A DNA stretch of 64,000 bases from Atopobiaceae bacterium (GTDB taxonomy: Bacteria > Actinomycetota > Coriobacteriia > Coriobacteriales > Atopobiaceae). The position numbers and the translations under genes are program-made. Below, in pieces: positions 8,701 to 17,464 of the stretch; the stretch's first letter is position 1; every line of letters starts with the position of its first letter. The stretch lies in contig JAFWKQ010000115.1 of assembly GCA_017545665.1 (NCBI GenBank), positions 18,667 to 82,666 of the forward strand. Direction: 5' to 3'. The notes beneath the pieces are model-generated. The model worked only from the letters and a program-made list of their open reading frames with translations. It did not search any database and had not been told where the DNA came from.

Positions 8701-8813
8701 AAAAGCGAAAAGCGAATGCCGTCCGCTTGCCGCAAAGAAAAGTTTCTCGTAAGTGATTGTGTCTTTTGCAGGTATCCTAGTATCTACGTATAAGTTTGAG
8801 TAAGGAGGGTTCT

Positions 8814-9770
8814 ATGTTTGAATTTGGCAAGCGCGCGGCATGCTTCGCTGTTGCGGGAACGCTGGCACTCGGAGGCCTTGCAGGTTGTGGAGCCCAGCAA
8901 CAGGGTTCTTCTGCGGCAGCTTCTTCTTCGGCTGCGCCCGAGCCCACCACTGCCATGGAGGTCTATGAGCGTTATGAGGCCAATCCAAACCACAATAATG
9001 TTCATTCGGATTTTACCTACAATGTAGAACTCTCGTTAATGGGTCAGGCAGTCGATTTTAGCGGTACCACAACTTGCGATAAGGTTGGCGATGCTTCGCA
9101 TGAAACGAATAAAATACAGGCCATGGGCCAAGACACGACAACCGAAGAGTACGTTGAGAAGACCGCAGACGGTAAGTTCGCTCATTACAGTTCGGCTGAC
9201 GAGGATGGCAAGACCACTTGGACCAAGATTATCTCGGATGTAAGCGATCTTGATAGCCTGTTCGTCAATAAGGATATGTTCAAAGACGCAAAGCTCGAGA
9301 AGACTGATGGTGGCTATAAGATTACAGTCGCCGGTAAGGATTTCTCGGCCGCCCTCACCAGATTGGGCGTCAATAACTCGGCATCAATGATGGGTGGCGA
9401 TAATGCGCTTTCCTATGCGTTCAACAATTCTGAGGCTGTGTTTACGTTCGACAAGGACTGCTTGCCCACCGATTTGAACTATGCCTATAGCGCTGATGCT
9501 GGTGCCGCAACGAGTTCAAGCAGTTCTAGCAGTGCTAGTAGCTCGAGCACCACGACTGAAGAGGCCATTTCCGTGGATGCTTCTGCGAAGGTTGACGTTA
9601 AGATGAAGTGGACTGACTACGGCAAGATTGATGCCTCTAAGGTTGCAGTACCCGAGGATGTTAAGAAGAACGCCGTCGATGGCGGAGAGATTTTGATTTC
9701 TGATTTAGCAGATGCGGCCAATGCCGCTGCCGAGGAGACCGCCGCTAGCAGCTCGAGCTCGGCCGCGTAA
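8814..9770 (+). CDS. Surface lipoprotein with serine-rich linkers, function unknown
   Basis: A 318-residue exported lipoprotein. The signal peptide ends in the lipobox LGGLAGC, so Cys about 22 would be lipidated. A Ser/Ala-rich spacer follows, then a beta-rich domain resembling the LppX/LprAFG or DUF6612-type lipoprotein folds found in actinomycetes and Firmicutes (resemblance by eye only). A second poly-Ser segment interrupts the C-terminal third and a third ends the protein. TAAGGAGGG precedes the ATG at 8814 at good spacing, which decides the start over an in-frame TTG 18 bases upstream. No operon partners. Confidence 0.85.
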   Translation: MFEFGKRAACFAVAGTLALGGLAGCGAQQQGSSAAASSSAAPEPTTAMEVYERYEANPNHNNVHSDFTYNVELSLMGQAVDFSGTTTCDKVGDASHETNKIQAMGQDTTTEEYVEKTADGKFAHYSSADEDGKTTWTKIISDVSDLDSLFVNKDMFKDAKLEKTDGGYKITVAGKDFSAALTRLGVNNSASMMGGDNALSYAFNNSEAVFTFDKDCLPTDLNYAYSADAGAATSSSSSSSASSSSTTTEEAISVDASAKVDVKMKWTDYGKIDASKVAVPEDVKKNAVDGGEILISDLADAANAAAEETAASSSSSAA

Positions 9771-9826
9771 GCGAGTAGCTGCGAGTGGACATATTTTTGC
9801 GCATGTGATGGCACGGAAAAAAGTGC

Positions 9827-9855
9827 TTGTGTGCAACGCGCGCATCTGCTAAAGT
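9827..9855 (+). promoter_or_regulatory. Promoter of tRNA-Val
   Basis: TTGTGT (9827-9832) and TAAAGT (9850-9855) are separated by 17 bases, and the -10 ends 11 bases before the mature tRNA. Spacing and placement fit a sigma-70 promoter for this single tRNA. Confidence 0.55.
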
Positions 9856-9866
9856 ACTTTGCGCAA

Positions 9867-9941
9867 GGGCGATTGGCTCAGGGGTAGAGCACATCCTTCA
9901 CACGGATGGGGTCGCTGGTTCGAATCCAGCATCGCCCACCA
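9867..9941 (+). tRNA. tRNA-Val (anticodon CAC), CCA encoded
   Basis: A full cloverleaf is visible. The acceptor stem is GGGCGAT with ATCGCCC, and the D arm contains GGCTCAGGGGTAGAGC. The anticodon stem CATCC/GGATG encloses loop TTCACAC, giving anticodon CAC. The T arm is CTGGTTCGAATCCAG. The discriminator A (9938) is followed by an encoded CCA. It decodes GUG codons. It has its own promoter and is followed by a terminator, so it is a single-gene unit. Confidence 0.95.
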
Positions 9942-9950
9942 GAAATAACA

Positions 9951-9984
9951 GCAGGCCAGACGGTGTGTCTGGCCTGCTTTTTTT
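9951..9984 (+). terminator. Intrinsic terminator after tRNA-Val
   Basis: GCAGGCCAGAC and GTCTGGCCTGC form a perfect 11-bp stem with a five-base loop and seven T residues directly after it. The next 290 bases up to the following gene are AT-rich and show nothing else recognisable. Confidence 0.93.
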
Positions 9985-10278
9985 GTTAGGGTTTTTCGTA
10001 CAGTTGTGGGTTATGTATCGTTGAGAGAAATTCTGATGATTTGCGAGGGGCATGTGGCGGGGTATGAGTAATGCCTGAATGCTTCAGAATGCGTAAGTAT
10101 TGATGTGGCATTTGCGCATGTGTTTAAGTGATTTTTCTGACGCCGTCTACCTAGTGAAATCGTACCACTCACGTCACTTAAAGGTAATCCATAGCCATTC
10201 AGTTGTATGAAAGATACATTATACATGTTGAATTATTGTGCTCTTGTGGTGAGTATGTTTAAGGGAGAGGGGAATCGA

Positions 10279-11331
10279 ATGCTAGAGAAGTCCATGAGAA
10301 TCGCCGTAACGATTACGCTCGTACTGTCTCTTTGCGCTTGCGGTGCGAGCGGGGGGAGCCAGCCTACCTCTAGCGCACAATCAGCGTCCGAAGTAACTCA
10401 ATCGAAGGTAGAGGCTGCCGAGACGAAGGACGAAAAGAAGAGCGATTCTAAGGTCGATAAAATTGATCTCTCCCTCGAACGAGGAAGCATACGGTTCAAT
10501 CGGGTTGAGCGGGCGAACGATGATCTCACGGAAGCTGAGAATAGCCTTGTGTTTGTCTTCGACTACACTGGTGCAAGTGATGATCCTATCGCACCGCTTT
10601 CAACTTTCATCATCAGCTTTTATCAGAATGGTGTTGAGCTGACAGATAGGCCTGCGTACTCCTCCAAGGGCGGTGAGCAGTACGAGTTGGTAAAGGCAGC
10701 GCTTGGCGGAGTGATGAAGGGTGGCACTTCGACGTTCGGCCAGTTGATTACGCCCAAGGACAACAGTCCGATTACTGTTGTGGTGAAAGGCAACGCTACG
10801 CTGGAGAAAGACCAACAGATGATGGAGGTTGCCATCGATAGCGTTGGAGGTGGCGAAGCCTCGTCTAATACCGCAGGAGCAAAAGACAAGGACGCGGAAA
10901 AACCAGCTCCACAGCCATTCAAAGTAGGCGATACCGCGTCGAACGAACAATTTAACGTTACCCTAACAGATGCAAGGGTTGACTCAATGTTATCGTCGGA
11001 CGAGTCATCAACATATTGGGAGGCTGATAACGGCTCTGCATTCGTTATACTTGAGTTTGATGTCACAGCACTTACTTCCGACCAGCTTCCGGTGGATGGT
11101 AAGGCACTTGCGAATCTAGTGGCGAACTACAACGGAGATATCTATAAGAATTGGAAGTTCCAATATGTGGAGGGACAGCTATGGCTTTATTTCCACAATA
11201 CATACCTTGACGCGAATATACCCTGCCACGTCTATGCATGGACAAATGTCCCTGTCGAAGCGATTAACGGCGGGAACCTGTCTGTGAGCTTAGATGTTGC
11301 GGGAGGCCCTCGTACCATTACTATTCGATGA
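10279..11331 (+). CDS. DUF5067-type lipoprotein
   Basis: A 350-residue predicted lipoprotein of unknown function. The signal peptide ends at LSLCAC and is followed by a Gly/Ser/Gln and Lys/Glu-rich linker. The first beta-sandwich (about 60-190) resembles DUF5067 (FVFDYTGASDDP...SFYQNGVEL). A second immunoglobulin-like domain follows (about 220-350, FNVTLTDARVDSM...AFVILEFDVTAL), similar to DUF4352-like domains of Gram-positive lipoproteins. GGGAGAGGGG precedes the ATG at 10279. It stands alone. Codon use and base composition are more AT-rich than the housekeeping genes around it, which may indicate acquisition. Confidence 0.85.
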   Translation: MLEKSMRIAVTITLVLSLCACGASGGSQPTSSAQSASEVTQSKVEAAETKDEKKSDSKVDKIDLSLERGSIRFNRVERANDDLTEAENSLVFVFDYTGASDDPIAPLSTFIISFYQNGVELTDRPAYSSKGGEQYELVKAALGGVMKGGTSTFGQLITPKDNSPITVVVKGNATLEKDQQMMEVAIDSVGGGEASSNTAGAKDKDAEKPAPQPFKVGDTASNEQFNVTLTDARVDSMLSSDESSTYWEADNGSAFVILEFDVTALTSDQLPVDGKALANLVANYNGDIYKNWKFQYVEGQLWLYFHNTYLDANIPCHVYAWTNVPVEAINGGNLSVSLDVAGGPRTITIR

Positions 11332-11431
11332 GATTATTGAGAAGTTTTCATTTAGATTCGCTGCCTTTGTTAGGGCCTTACATAAGGCATGAGTTGAGAA
11401 TATAGTTATTATAGAGTTACTATGATCTTGG

Positions 11432-11466
11432 AATTGCGCTTACGCTTGAGAGGCGTGGGCGCAATT
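11432..11466 (+). terminator. Probable terminator after the DUF5067 lipoprotein gene
   Basis: AATTGCGC (11432-11439) pairs perfectly with GCGCAATT (11459-11466), with an inner ACGC/GCGT pairing. AATTTTAATATT follows. It lies 100 bases after the lipoprotein stop. Confidence 0.5.
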
Positions 11467-11880
11467 AATTTTAATATTGGGAATGGGCGAGTCAATTGGT
11501 CGAAAGTTACGAACGGGCACGGTGCCAGGCAGTTTTTCCAAGAGTTATAAAGATGCTTGTTGCAAGTTGTAATGCTAAGAATTGACAGGGACGAATCCTT
11601 GATCCGAGGGGAACAAGTTATATATAGGTATAATAGGTGAGCTGCGTAAAACGCCGAAGGTCCTTAACTGAACGGTAGATGTGAATGGATAACAATTATT
11701 CCAAGCCATAAAAGGCACCTGTTCCAGACCATCGGTATAGTGTTCCAGGTATCGATGCCCGTTACGAATACTAGTACCCTCTCCAGAGGATCAAGACCCT
11801 GCATAAGGGGACTGTCCCTTATGTACGGTTTGCCATGGACTGCGCCTTTGTTGTGGTGGCTCCAAAAACGGCCATGAGGC
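11467..11880. other. Non-coding, structured-looking stretch with small palindromes
   Basis: No convincing protein gene. It contains a GGCACGGTGCC palindrome near 11518, a TATAAT at 11629-11634, and a palindrome CATAAGGGGAC-t-GTCCCTTATG at 11802-11823 of the GGGGAC/GTCCC repeat family. The segment 11635-11800 (starting GAGCTGCGTAAAACGCCGAAG) looks like structured RNA sequence rather than random spacer and may be an ncRNA or the relic of a group II intron. This is a weak impression only. Confidence 0.3.
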
Positions 11881-11881
11881 T

Positions 11882-11890
11882 TGGTACAAT
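11882..11890 (+). promoter_or_regulatory. Extended -10 promoter of the ABC-F / scp operon
   Basis: TGGTACAAT repeats exactly the extended -10 found before the STAS gene. Transcription would begin near 11897. That leaves room for the GGAGG and the GTG start at 11920 and excludes the more upstream in-frame TTG at 11881. Confidence 0.5.
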
Positions 11891-11919
11891 ATCACGGATT
11901 GTTCTATGGAGGTATGCCT

Positions 11920-13923
11920 GTGATTGCCTTGGCCGACAAAATCGAGAAGTCCTTTGGCGGACGTCTGCTGTATAGCGGTGCCACACTGCAGCTCAACGCC
12001 GGTGAGCGATGGGCGCTCGTGGGCCCTAACGGCGCGGGCAAGACCACCCTGCTCAAAATCATCATGGGGCTGGAGTCCGCAGACGAGGGAGCCATAGCGT
12101 TTGCCAAGGACACCTCGCTTGGCTACCTGGAACAGGAAACGAAGATCGACGGCGAAAAGTCCGCCTTGCAGGAAGTACTGGACTCCGCAACGCTGATACG
12201 CGACTTGGAACGCGAGATCGAGGAGCTCGAGCACGCCATCTCTGCATCGGAAGAGGGGGTCGAGCAGGAGCGTCTGCTCGATCGCTACGGCGCGGCACAG
12301 GATCGGTTCGAGCGTCTGGGCGGCTACGAGCTCAACGCTCGCGCCCGGGCCATCCTCGGCGGACTGGGATTTCCCATTGAGGATTTCGACAAGCCCGCGC
12401 GTGAGTTCTCGGGCGGTTGGCAAATGCGCATCGCCCTTTCCAAGCTGCTGCTTCGCCATCCCGACCTGCTGCTCTTAGACGAGCCCACCAACCACTTGGA
12501 CTTGGAGAGCGTGCAGTGGCTCGAGCAGTTCCTGGCGTCCTACGACGGGGCGGTGCTGCTCGTGAGCCACGACCGCACCTTCATGGACGCCTGCGTGAGC
12601 CACGTCGCCTCGCTGGAGAATAAGCGGCTCTACACCTATACCGGCAACTACTCCAGCTACCTCAAGCAACGCGAGGACAATTTGGAGCAGCTGCGCGCCA
12701 AGCGCGCCGCGCAGGAGCGCGACATTGCGCACATGGAGACCTTCATCGAGCGCTTTAGGTACAAGCCCACGAAGGCCAAGCAGGTGCAGGAGCGCGTAAA
12801 GCGCGTGGAGAAGATCCGCGAGGAGCTGGTGGTGCTTCCCGAGTCCCACCAGACGGTTCACTTTTCGTTTCCCGATCCCCCGCGAACCGGTGACAAGGTC
12901 GTGGAATTGAGCGGTGTCTCGAAGCACTTTGGCTCGAACCACGTGTACGACGGCGTGGACCTCACGCTCTATCGCGGCGACCACGTGACGCTCGTGGGAC
13001 CAAACGGTGCGGGCAAGTCCACGCTCATGAAGCTCATCGGCGGGACGTTTAGCCCCGATGGCGGCACCATAGAGCTCGGCAAAAACGTGACGCATGCCTA
13101 CTATGCCCAGCACCAGCTGGAGAGCCTCAACCCGGCCAACACCGTCATTGGCGAGATGGACGAGGCGGCTCCGGGATGGACGAGCTCGGAGGAGCGTCGA
13201 CTGCTCGGCGCGTTCCTGTTTCACGGCGACGACGTGCTCAAGCGCGTGTCGGTTTTGTCGGGAGGGGAGCGTGCGCGTCTGGCACTTGCGAAGATGCTCG
13301 TCGCCCCCGATCCGCTGTTGCTCCTCGACGAGCCCACCAACCACTTGGACATCGACTCCGTGGACGTGCTCGAGCGCGCGCTCAAGGAGTTCCCGGGTAC
13401 CATCGTGCTCATAAGCCACGACGAGCATCTGGTGCGCGCCATATCCAACAAGGTCATCGACGTGCGCGACCACATGGCAACGGTTTACGACGGCGATTAC
13501 GAGTACTACAAGTTCAAGCGCGCAGAGCTTGAGTCGGAGCTGGCCCAAGATTCGCCTCAAGGCCAAGCGAGTGCGAAAAAGACGGCCGGCGGGCCAAAGG
13601 CGGTCGCCTTGCCCGAACCGAAAAAGCCAGCGGGGCGCAACGTGAAGACGCGCGAACAGCGTCGAGCGGAGGCCGAGGCGCGCCAGGCGCAGAGCAGGGC
13701 CCTCGCGTCTACCAAACGTCGTTTGGCTGAGGTCGAGGCGGCGCTTGGTCCTGCGCAAAAGCGCTATGCCGAGCTTATGGAGCTCATGGCGTCCGAGGAG
13801 CTCTACAACGACACGAACGCCTTTGACAAGGCCATGAAGGAATACACGGCACTTTCCAAGAAGATTCCCTCGCTCGAGGAGGAATGGCTCGAGCTCACCG
13901 AAAAGATGGAGGCTGGTGCATAA
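11920..13923 (+). CDS. ABC-F family ATPase (ribosome-associated type)
   Basis: A 667-residue soluble protein with two ABC domains and no membrane segment, the hallmark of ABC-F translation factors. They bind the ribosomal E site and affect elongation or antibiotic resistance. Walker A motifs are GPNGAGKTT and GPNGAGKST; signatures are FSGGWQMR and LSGGERAR; both Walker B motifs read LLDEPTNHLD. The interdomain linker (about 240-310) is charged and helical, and the C-terminal 110 residues are a Lys/Glu-rich coiled coil as in Uup/YdiF-like members. The GTG start at 11920 is preceded by GGAGG. First gene of a run of tightly spaced genes to rluB. Confidence 0.92.
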   Translation: MIALADKIEKSFGGRLLYSGATLQLNAGERWALVGPNGAGKTTLLKIIMGLESADEGAIAFAKDTSLGYLEQETKIDGEKSALQEVLDSATLIRDLEREIEELEHAISASEEGVEQERLLDRYGAAQDRFERLGGYELNARARAILGGLGFPIEDFDKPAREFSGGWQMRIALSKLLLRHPDLLLLDEPTNHLDLESVQWLEQFLASYDGAVLLVSHDRTFMDACVSHVASLENKRLYTYTGNYSSYLKQREDNLEQLRAKRAAQERDIAHMETFIERFRYKPTKAKQVQERVKRVEKIREELVVLPESHQTVHFSFPDPPRTGDKVVELSGVSKHFGSNHVYDGVDLTLYRGDHVTLVGPNGAGKSTLMKLIGGTFSPDGGTIELGKNVTHAYYAQHQLESLNPANTVIGEMDEAAPGWTSSEERRLLGAFLFHGDDVLKRVSVLSGGERARLALAKMLVAPDPLLLLDEPTNHLDIDSVDVLERALKEFPGTIVLISHDEHLVRAISNKVIDVRDHMATVYDGDYEYYKFKRAELESELAQDSPQGQASAKKTAGGPKAVALPEPKKPAGRNVKTREQRRAEAEARQAQSRALASTKRRLAEVEAALGPAQKRYAELMELMASEELYNDTNAFDKAMKEYTALSKKIPSLEEEWLELTEKMEAGA

Positions 13924-14414
13924 TGGCCAAGCACTTCAAGGAAGAACCCGTCCAAAGCACGGCGGTAATGAGGAAGCAGCGCGAGGCGGCGCCGCCACGC
14001 GTGAACGTCGAGCACACCCAAAGCTCCTTGCCCTATGGCCAGGTAGCCTCGTATCGCTCTGCCATCGCCGACGCGGCGCCAACGGGCGAATACTTCATGG
14101 GAGACGTTCCCGCCCGTGGGGGAGCGCGCGCGGTGGGTCGTGGGTTCTTGCTCCTGTTTGCGTGGATCGTCCGCCTGTGCGCCATTGCCACCGTGCTGCT
14201 GGTACTGCTCAACTCGCTGGGGTTCCTGCCTTTGCGACCCACCATTACGGTAGCCACCGACTTCGTGACCGCCTACTTGCCCTGGCGCACCCTTGGCCTG
14301 CTCGAGGTGGACACCCCCTTTGGCGGCACGTTCAGGGGCGATCTTGCGCTCATTGCGGTGCTGCTCTTTGTGGTGGACTGGCTGCTGTGCAAGGCTCGCG
14401 CGGCATTGAGGTAG
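13923..14414 (+). CDS. Membrane protein with two predicted TM helices, unknown function
   Basis: A 163-residue protein not recognised as a named family. A charged, soluble N-terminal 70 residues is followed by two hydrophobic segments (about 77-101 and 139-153). The loop between them contains ITVATDFVTAYLPWRTLGLLEVDTP. Its ATG overlaps the TAA of the ABC-F gene (TAATG), so translation is coupled, and it is followed 9 bases later by the M50 protease gene. The position suggests a conserved operon member. A role with the neighbouring site-2 protease is possible but is inference only. Confidence 0.75.
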   Translation: MAKHFKEEPVQSTAVMRKQREAAPPRVNVEHTQSSLPYGQVASYRSAIADAAPTGEYFMGDVPARGGARAVGRGFLLLFAWIVRLCAIATVLLVLLNSLGFLPLRPTITVATDFVTAYLPWRTLGLLEVDTPFGGTFRGDLALIAVLLFVVDWLLCKARAALR

Positions 14415-14423
14415 GGAATCGCT

Positions 14424-15104
14424 ATGCTAGGCCTCTCCATCTCCGACCTTCCCTTCATCATTATGTCCGTGGCAATCGTTTTGGTTGCCACGGTGCTTCA
14501 CGAGGTGGCGCACGCCGCCGCGGCAAACGCCCTGGGCGATCCCACGGCCAAGGAGCGTGGCAGGCTAACGCTCAACCCCATGGCTCATCTGCATCCCGTT
14601 GGCTCCATAGTCCTGCCGCTTCTTATGGCCATTGCGGGGGGTCCCATTTTCGCGTTCGCCAATCCCGTGCCCTACAACCCCAACCGCCTGCGCAACCCCA
14701 TACGCGACGAGGTGCTGGTGGCGCTTGCCGGACCGGCGTGCAACCTTGTCCAGGCACTTGTTGGTGCTGGAATATTCCGGTTGCTCTATGCGGCTTTGCC
14801 CCAAGCGGGTGGCAACGCGGACCTCATGGTTTTCGTTTTGCAGATTCTCTCTAGATACGTGTACCTCAACCTCATGCTCATGTTCTTCAACCTCATCCCG
14901 TTGCCGCCACTGGATGGCTCAGCCGTCATCAGCCCGTTTTTGCGCGGCAAGGCGCGCGATTGGTATTATGAGGTGCAACGCTATGCCCTGCCGGTGTTGC
15001 TGGGCATTATGTATCTCGTTCCCATGGTACTGCACATAAATCCCGTGGGAATATACCTCGACTACACCGCGGGCAACCTTGCCCCCGTTCTCCTGGGAAT
15101 CTAG
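14424..15104 (+). CDS. Site-2 protease family (M50) membrane metalloprotease
   Basis: A 226-residue polytopic protein of the compact YwhC/Rip-like S2P subclass. The zinc motif HEVAH lies in the first hydrophobic helix (about residues 31-35). The third ligand region reads FNLIPLPPLDGS, with the NxxPxPxLDG signature. NPVPYNPNRLRNP is the typical loop after the second helix. Such proteases cut membrane-embedded substrates; the substrate is unknown. In many actinomycetes and Firmicutes this gene lies directly upstream of scpA, as here (1-base gap). Confidence 0.93.
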   Translation: MLGLSISDLPFIIMSVAIVLVATVLHEVAHAAAANALGDPTAKERGRLTLNPMAHLHPVGSIVLPLLMAIAGGPIFAFANPVPYNPNRLRNPIRDEVLVALAGPACNLVQALVGAGIFRLLYAALPQAGGNADLMVFVLQILSRYVYLNLMLMFFNLIPLPPLDGSAVISPFLRGKARDWYYEVQRYALPVLLGIMYLVPMVLHINPVGIYLDYTAGNLAPVLLGI

Positions 15105-15105
15105 C

Positions 15106-15918
15106 ATGTCGTACCGAGTAAGGACACAGGCCTTTAGCGGCCCCTTTGACCTCTTGCTAACCTTGGTGAGCCGACAAAAGCTCGCCATCGGATCCATCTC
15201 CATTGCCGAGGTTGCCGACCAGTACCTTAGCGAGGTGCAGCGCATGGGGGAGATGGACCTCGACGTGGCAAGCGACTTCATCCTCGTGGCCTCGACCCTC
15301 TTGGACATGAAGGCGGCCTCTTTGGTGCCATCTGAGCCTGTGCGTCGACCGCTGGAGGATCTGGAGGAGGACGACCTGGCAAACCTGAGCCCCGACGAGG
15401 CACGCGAGGTCTTGGTGGCAAGGCTGATCGCATACAAGCAATTTCGTAACGCGGGTGCTGCGCTGGGAAGTCGCATGGAGGCGGAATCGCTCATGGTGCC
15501 GCGCACGGCAGGGCCCGATCCGGAATTCGTGGGACTCATGCCCGACTTCCTGGAAGGCATAACGCTCAGAAGCCTGGGGGTCATATGCGCCGACCTTACC
15601 GCGCGTCGCGAGAGCTTTCTCTTGGACGCGGAGCACGTGGCGCCACGTCGCATGCCCATCGTGCTTACGGTGGCGGCCGTGGATCGCATAACGCGCACGC
15701 GTGGCGTCGTGACGTTTACGGAGCTTTTGGATGGCGATGACTCTCCGGAAGCCATTGTCTCCACGTTCTTGGCCATGCTGGAGCTCTTTAAGCGCGGTTC
15801 CATTACGGTTACCCAGTCGCAGATATTTGGTGAGATAGACATCGTGCGCGTGGAGGGTGCGCCAGCCTTCGAGCTGGATGAGGAGGCCCTCACGAGTGCA
15901 GGTGAGGAGGAGTACTGA
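15106..15918 (+). CDS. scpA: Segregation and condensation protein A
   Basis: Kleisin subunit of the bacterial SMC-ScpAB condensin, which compacts and segregates the chromosome. The 270-residue protein begins with the kleisin N-terminal helix region (FSGPFDLLLTLVSRQKLAIGSISIAEVADQYL) and continues with SDFILVASTLLDMKA. The C-terminal winged-helix segment near VVTFTELLDG...VSTFLAMLELFKRG contacts the SMC head. ATG at 15106 lies one base after the protease stop. Its stop overlaps the scpB start. Confidence 0.95.
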   Translation: MSYRVRTQAFSGPFDLLLTLVSRQKLAIGSISIAEVADQYLSEVQRMGEMDLDVASDFILVASTLLDMKAASLVPSEPVRRPLEDLEEDDLANLSPDEAREVLVARLIAYKQFRNAGAALGSRMEAESLMVPRTAGPDPEFVGLMPDFLEGITLRSLGVICADLTARRESFLLDAEHVAPRRMPIVLTVAAVDRITRTRGVVTFTELLDGDDSPEAIVSTFLAMLELFKRGSITVTQSQIFGEIDIVRVEGAPAFELDEEALTSAGEEEY

Positions 15919-16682
15919 TGCGAGACGTAACCCCTTTGGACCAAGGCTCGCTCATGGGCGTGTTGGAGTCGTTGCTGCTGGTGTCTGCGGACGCAGTGCC
16001 GGCGCGCGACCTTGCGCAGGCGGCGGGTGTAGAAGAGGAACAGGCAACCGAGGCGCTTGAGGCCCTCTCTGCAAACTACGCGGACGCGAACCGAGGCATC
16101 CAGCTCCGCGAGGTGGCGGGAGGCTGGCGCCTATTTACGCATCCGGCCTATCACGACCAGGTGGAGGCCTTCGTGCTCTCGTGGGACAAGCGCCGGCTGT
16201 CGCAGGCGGCATTGGAAACCCTTGCCGTCATCGCATACCATCAGCCGGTGTCGCGAGAGGGAGTGCGTGCTGTTCGCGGCGTCAACTCCGACGGCGTCAT
16301 TGCGTCGTTGCGTCAGAAGGGTCTGGTACGCGAGGTTGGCAAGGACGCGCGTCAGGCGGCGCTGTTTGGCACGACGGTTAAGTTTCTTGAGTCCTTTGGC
16401 CTTCGTTCGGTTGGGGACCTGCCGCCACTGGAGGAGTTTGCGCCCGACGAGGAGTCCAGGCGCTTCATTCAGGAGCGGCTTTCCGGGCGCAGCATGGAGG
16501 TCTCGTTGGAGGAGGCAAGCGAGGACTTGGACGAGGAGCAGGAACTCTTGGACAGCGTGAGCGAGGACGACGCGGGGGAGACTGGCACGAGCGAGCCCGG
16601 CTTGGGCGAATCCAATGCGGACGAGTCCGTCGCGGAAGAGCCTGGTGCTTCACTCGGGGAAGAGGGTACCGAAGATGAGTGA
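15918..16682 (+). CDS. scpB: Segregation and condensation protein B
   Basis: Winged-helix partner that binds ScpA as a dimer within the SMC condensin. The 254-residue protein has the two winged-helix domains (about 8-175) with the typical LSQAALETLAVIAYHQPVSREGVRAVRGVNSDGVIASL and GRPxxFGTT-like segment ARQAALFGTT. The last 65 residues are an extra, very acidic, repetitive tail (Glu/Asp/Ser/Gly-rich) not needed for the core fold. Start ATG overlaps the scpA TGA; the end overlaps rluB by 8 bases. Confidence 0.95.
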   Translation: MRDVTPLDQGSLMGVLESLLLVSADAVPARDLAQAAGVEEEQATEALEALSANYADANRGIQLREVAGGWRLFTHPAYHDQVEAFVLSWDKRRLSQAALETLAVIAYHQPVSREGVRAVRGVNSDGVIASLRQKGLVREVGKDARQAALFGTTVKFLESFGLRSVGDLPPLEEFAPDEESRRFIQERLSGRSMEVSLEEASEDLDEEQELLDSVSEDDAGETGTSEPGLGESNADESVAEEPGASLGEEGTEDE

Positions 16683-17430
16683 GGGCGAGCGCGTGGTTCC
16701 CATGCGCTTGCAGCGGTTCCTGGCGCGCGCGGGCGTTGCGAGCAGGCGTGGCTCCGAGAAGCTCATGACGGCAGGTCGGGTGTGCGTGAACGGCGAGGTG
16801 GTAACCCAGTTGGGCAGCAAGGTAGACCCTGCCTGCGACGTCGTTACGGTGGACGGGCGCGAGGTGCAGCTTGCCGAGCACGCCACCTACCTGATCCTCA
16901 ACAAACCCAGTGGCTACCTTACCACCATGAGCGACCCGTACGGCAGGCCTTGCGTCGCGAGTCTCGTTCCCACCCAAACGTATCCCGGGCTTTTTCCGGT
17001 AGGCCGTCTGGATGCCGACACGACGGGTATCCTGCTGTTCACTACCAACGGTGACGCCTCTCAGCAGATGCTTCATCCCTCCAAGCATGTGTCCAAGCAC
17101 TATGTGGCGACAGTGGAGGGTACGCCCACCGAGCGTGAGCTGGACCTGCTGCGCAAGGGCATTGTACTGGACGACGGTCCCACGCAGCCTGCCGAAGTGG
17201 AGATCATGGATGCCGCGAGGGGCCGGGAAAGAACCACGACGCTTGGCATCACGATCCAAGAGGGGCGCAAGCATCAGGTTAAGCGCATGTGCGAGGCCAT
17301 TGGCCACAAGGTGGTTCGACTTCATCGTGACTCGTTTGGTCCCTTGCGGCTCACCGATTGTGCCGAGGGCACGTGGCGCCTGCTCACCTCCGACGAGGTG
17401 GCCAAGGTCGAGGCGCTTGTCTCTTCGTGA
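16675..17430 (+). CDS. rluB: 23S rRNA pseudouridine synthase (RluB/RsuA family)
   Basis: Isomerises a uridine of 23S rRNA (U2605 in E. coli RluB). The 251-residue protein has an N-terminal S4 RNA-binding domain (MRLQRFLARAGVASRRGSEKLM, about 9-70). The catalytic domain shows the RLDADTTGILLFTTNGD motif, whose first Asp is the nucleophile, and GRKHQVKRMCEAIGHKVVRLHR. ATG at 16675 overlaps scpB (ATGAGTGA), the usual coupling in this operon. Confidence 0.92.
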   Translation: MSEGERVVPMRLQRFLARAGVASRRGSEKLMTAGRVCVNGEVVTQLGSKVDPACDVVTVDGREVQLAEHATYLILNKPSGYLTTMSDPYGRPCVASLVPTQTYPGLFPVGRLDADTTGILLFTTNGDASQQMLHPSKHVSKHYVATVEGTPTERELDLLRKGIVLDDGPTQPAEVEIMDAARGRERTTTLGITIQEGRKHQVKRMCEAIGHKVVRLHRDSFGPLRLTDCAEGTWRLLTSDEVAKVEALVSS

Positions 17431-17452
17431 ACTGGGGGATGCTCCCCTGAGT
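17431..17452. repeat. Short GGGGGA/TCCCC hairpin
   Basis: ACTGGGGGATGCTCCCCTGAGT begins one base after the rluB stop. It is an imperfect short hairpin whose GGGGA-N-TCCCC core matches the repeat family found at intergenic sites across the window. It may help end the scp operon transcript. Confidence 0.45.
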
Positions 17453-17464
17453 CTTCTTCGTGCT

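Noticed and set aside
8281..8756. Open frames of 100-136 codons on both strands between the STAS and lipoprotein genes
   Set aside because: Translations are repetitive because the DNA is a direct/inverted repeat cluster; there is no ribosome-binding site and no family.
11680..11700. lac-operator-like string TGTGAATGGATAACAATT
   Set aside because: It differs from the E. coli operator at two positions and no LacI gene or sugar operon is adjacent; the match alone does not support an operator call.
12475..13758. 427-codon frame antisense to the first ABC-F gene
   Set aside because: Shadow of the coding strand's codon bias; no independent evidence of expression.
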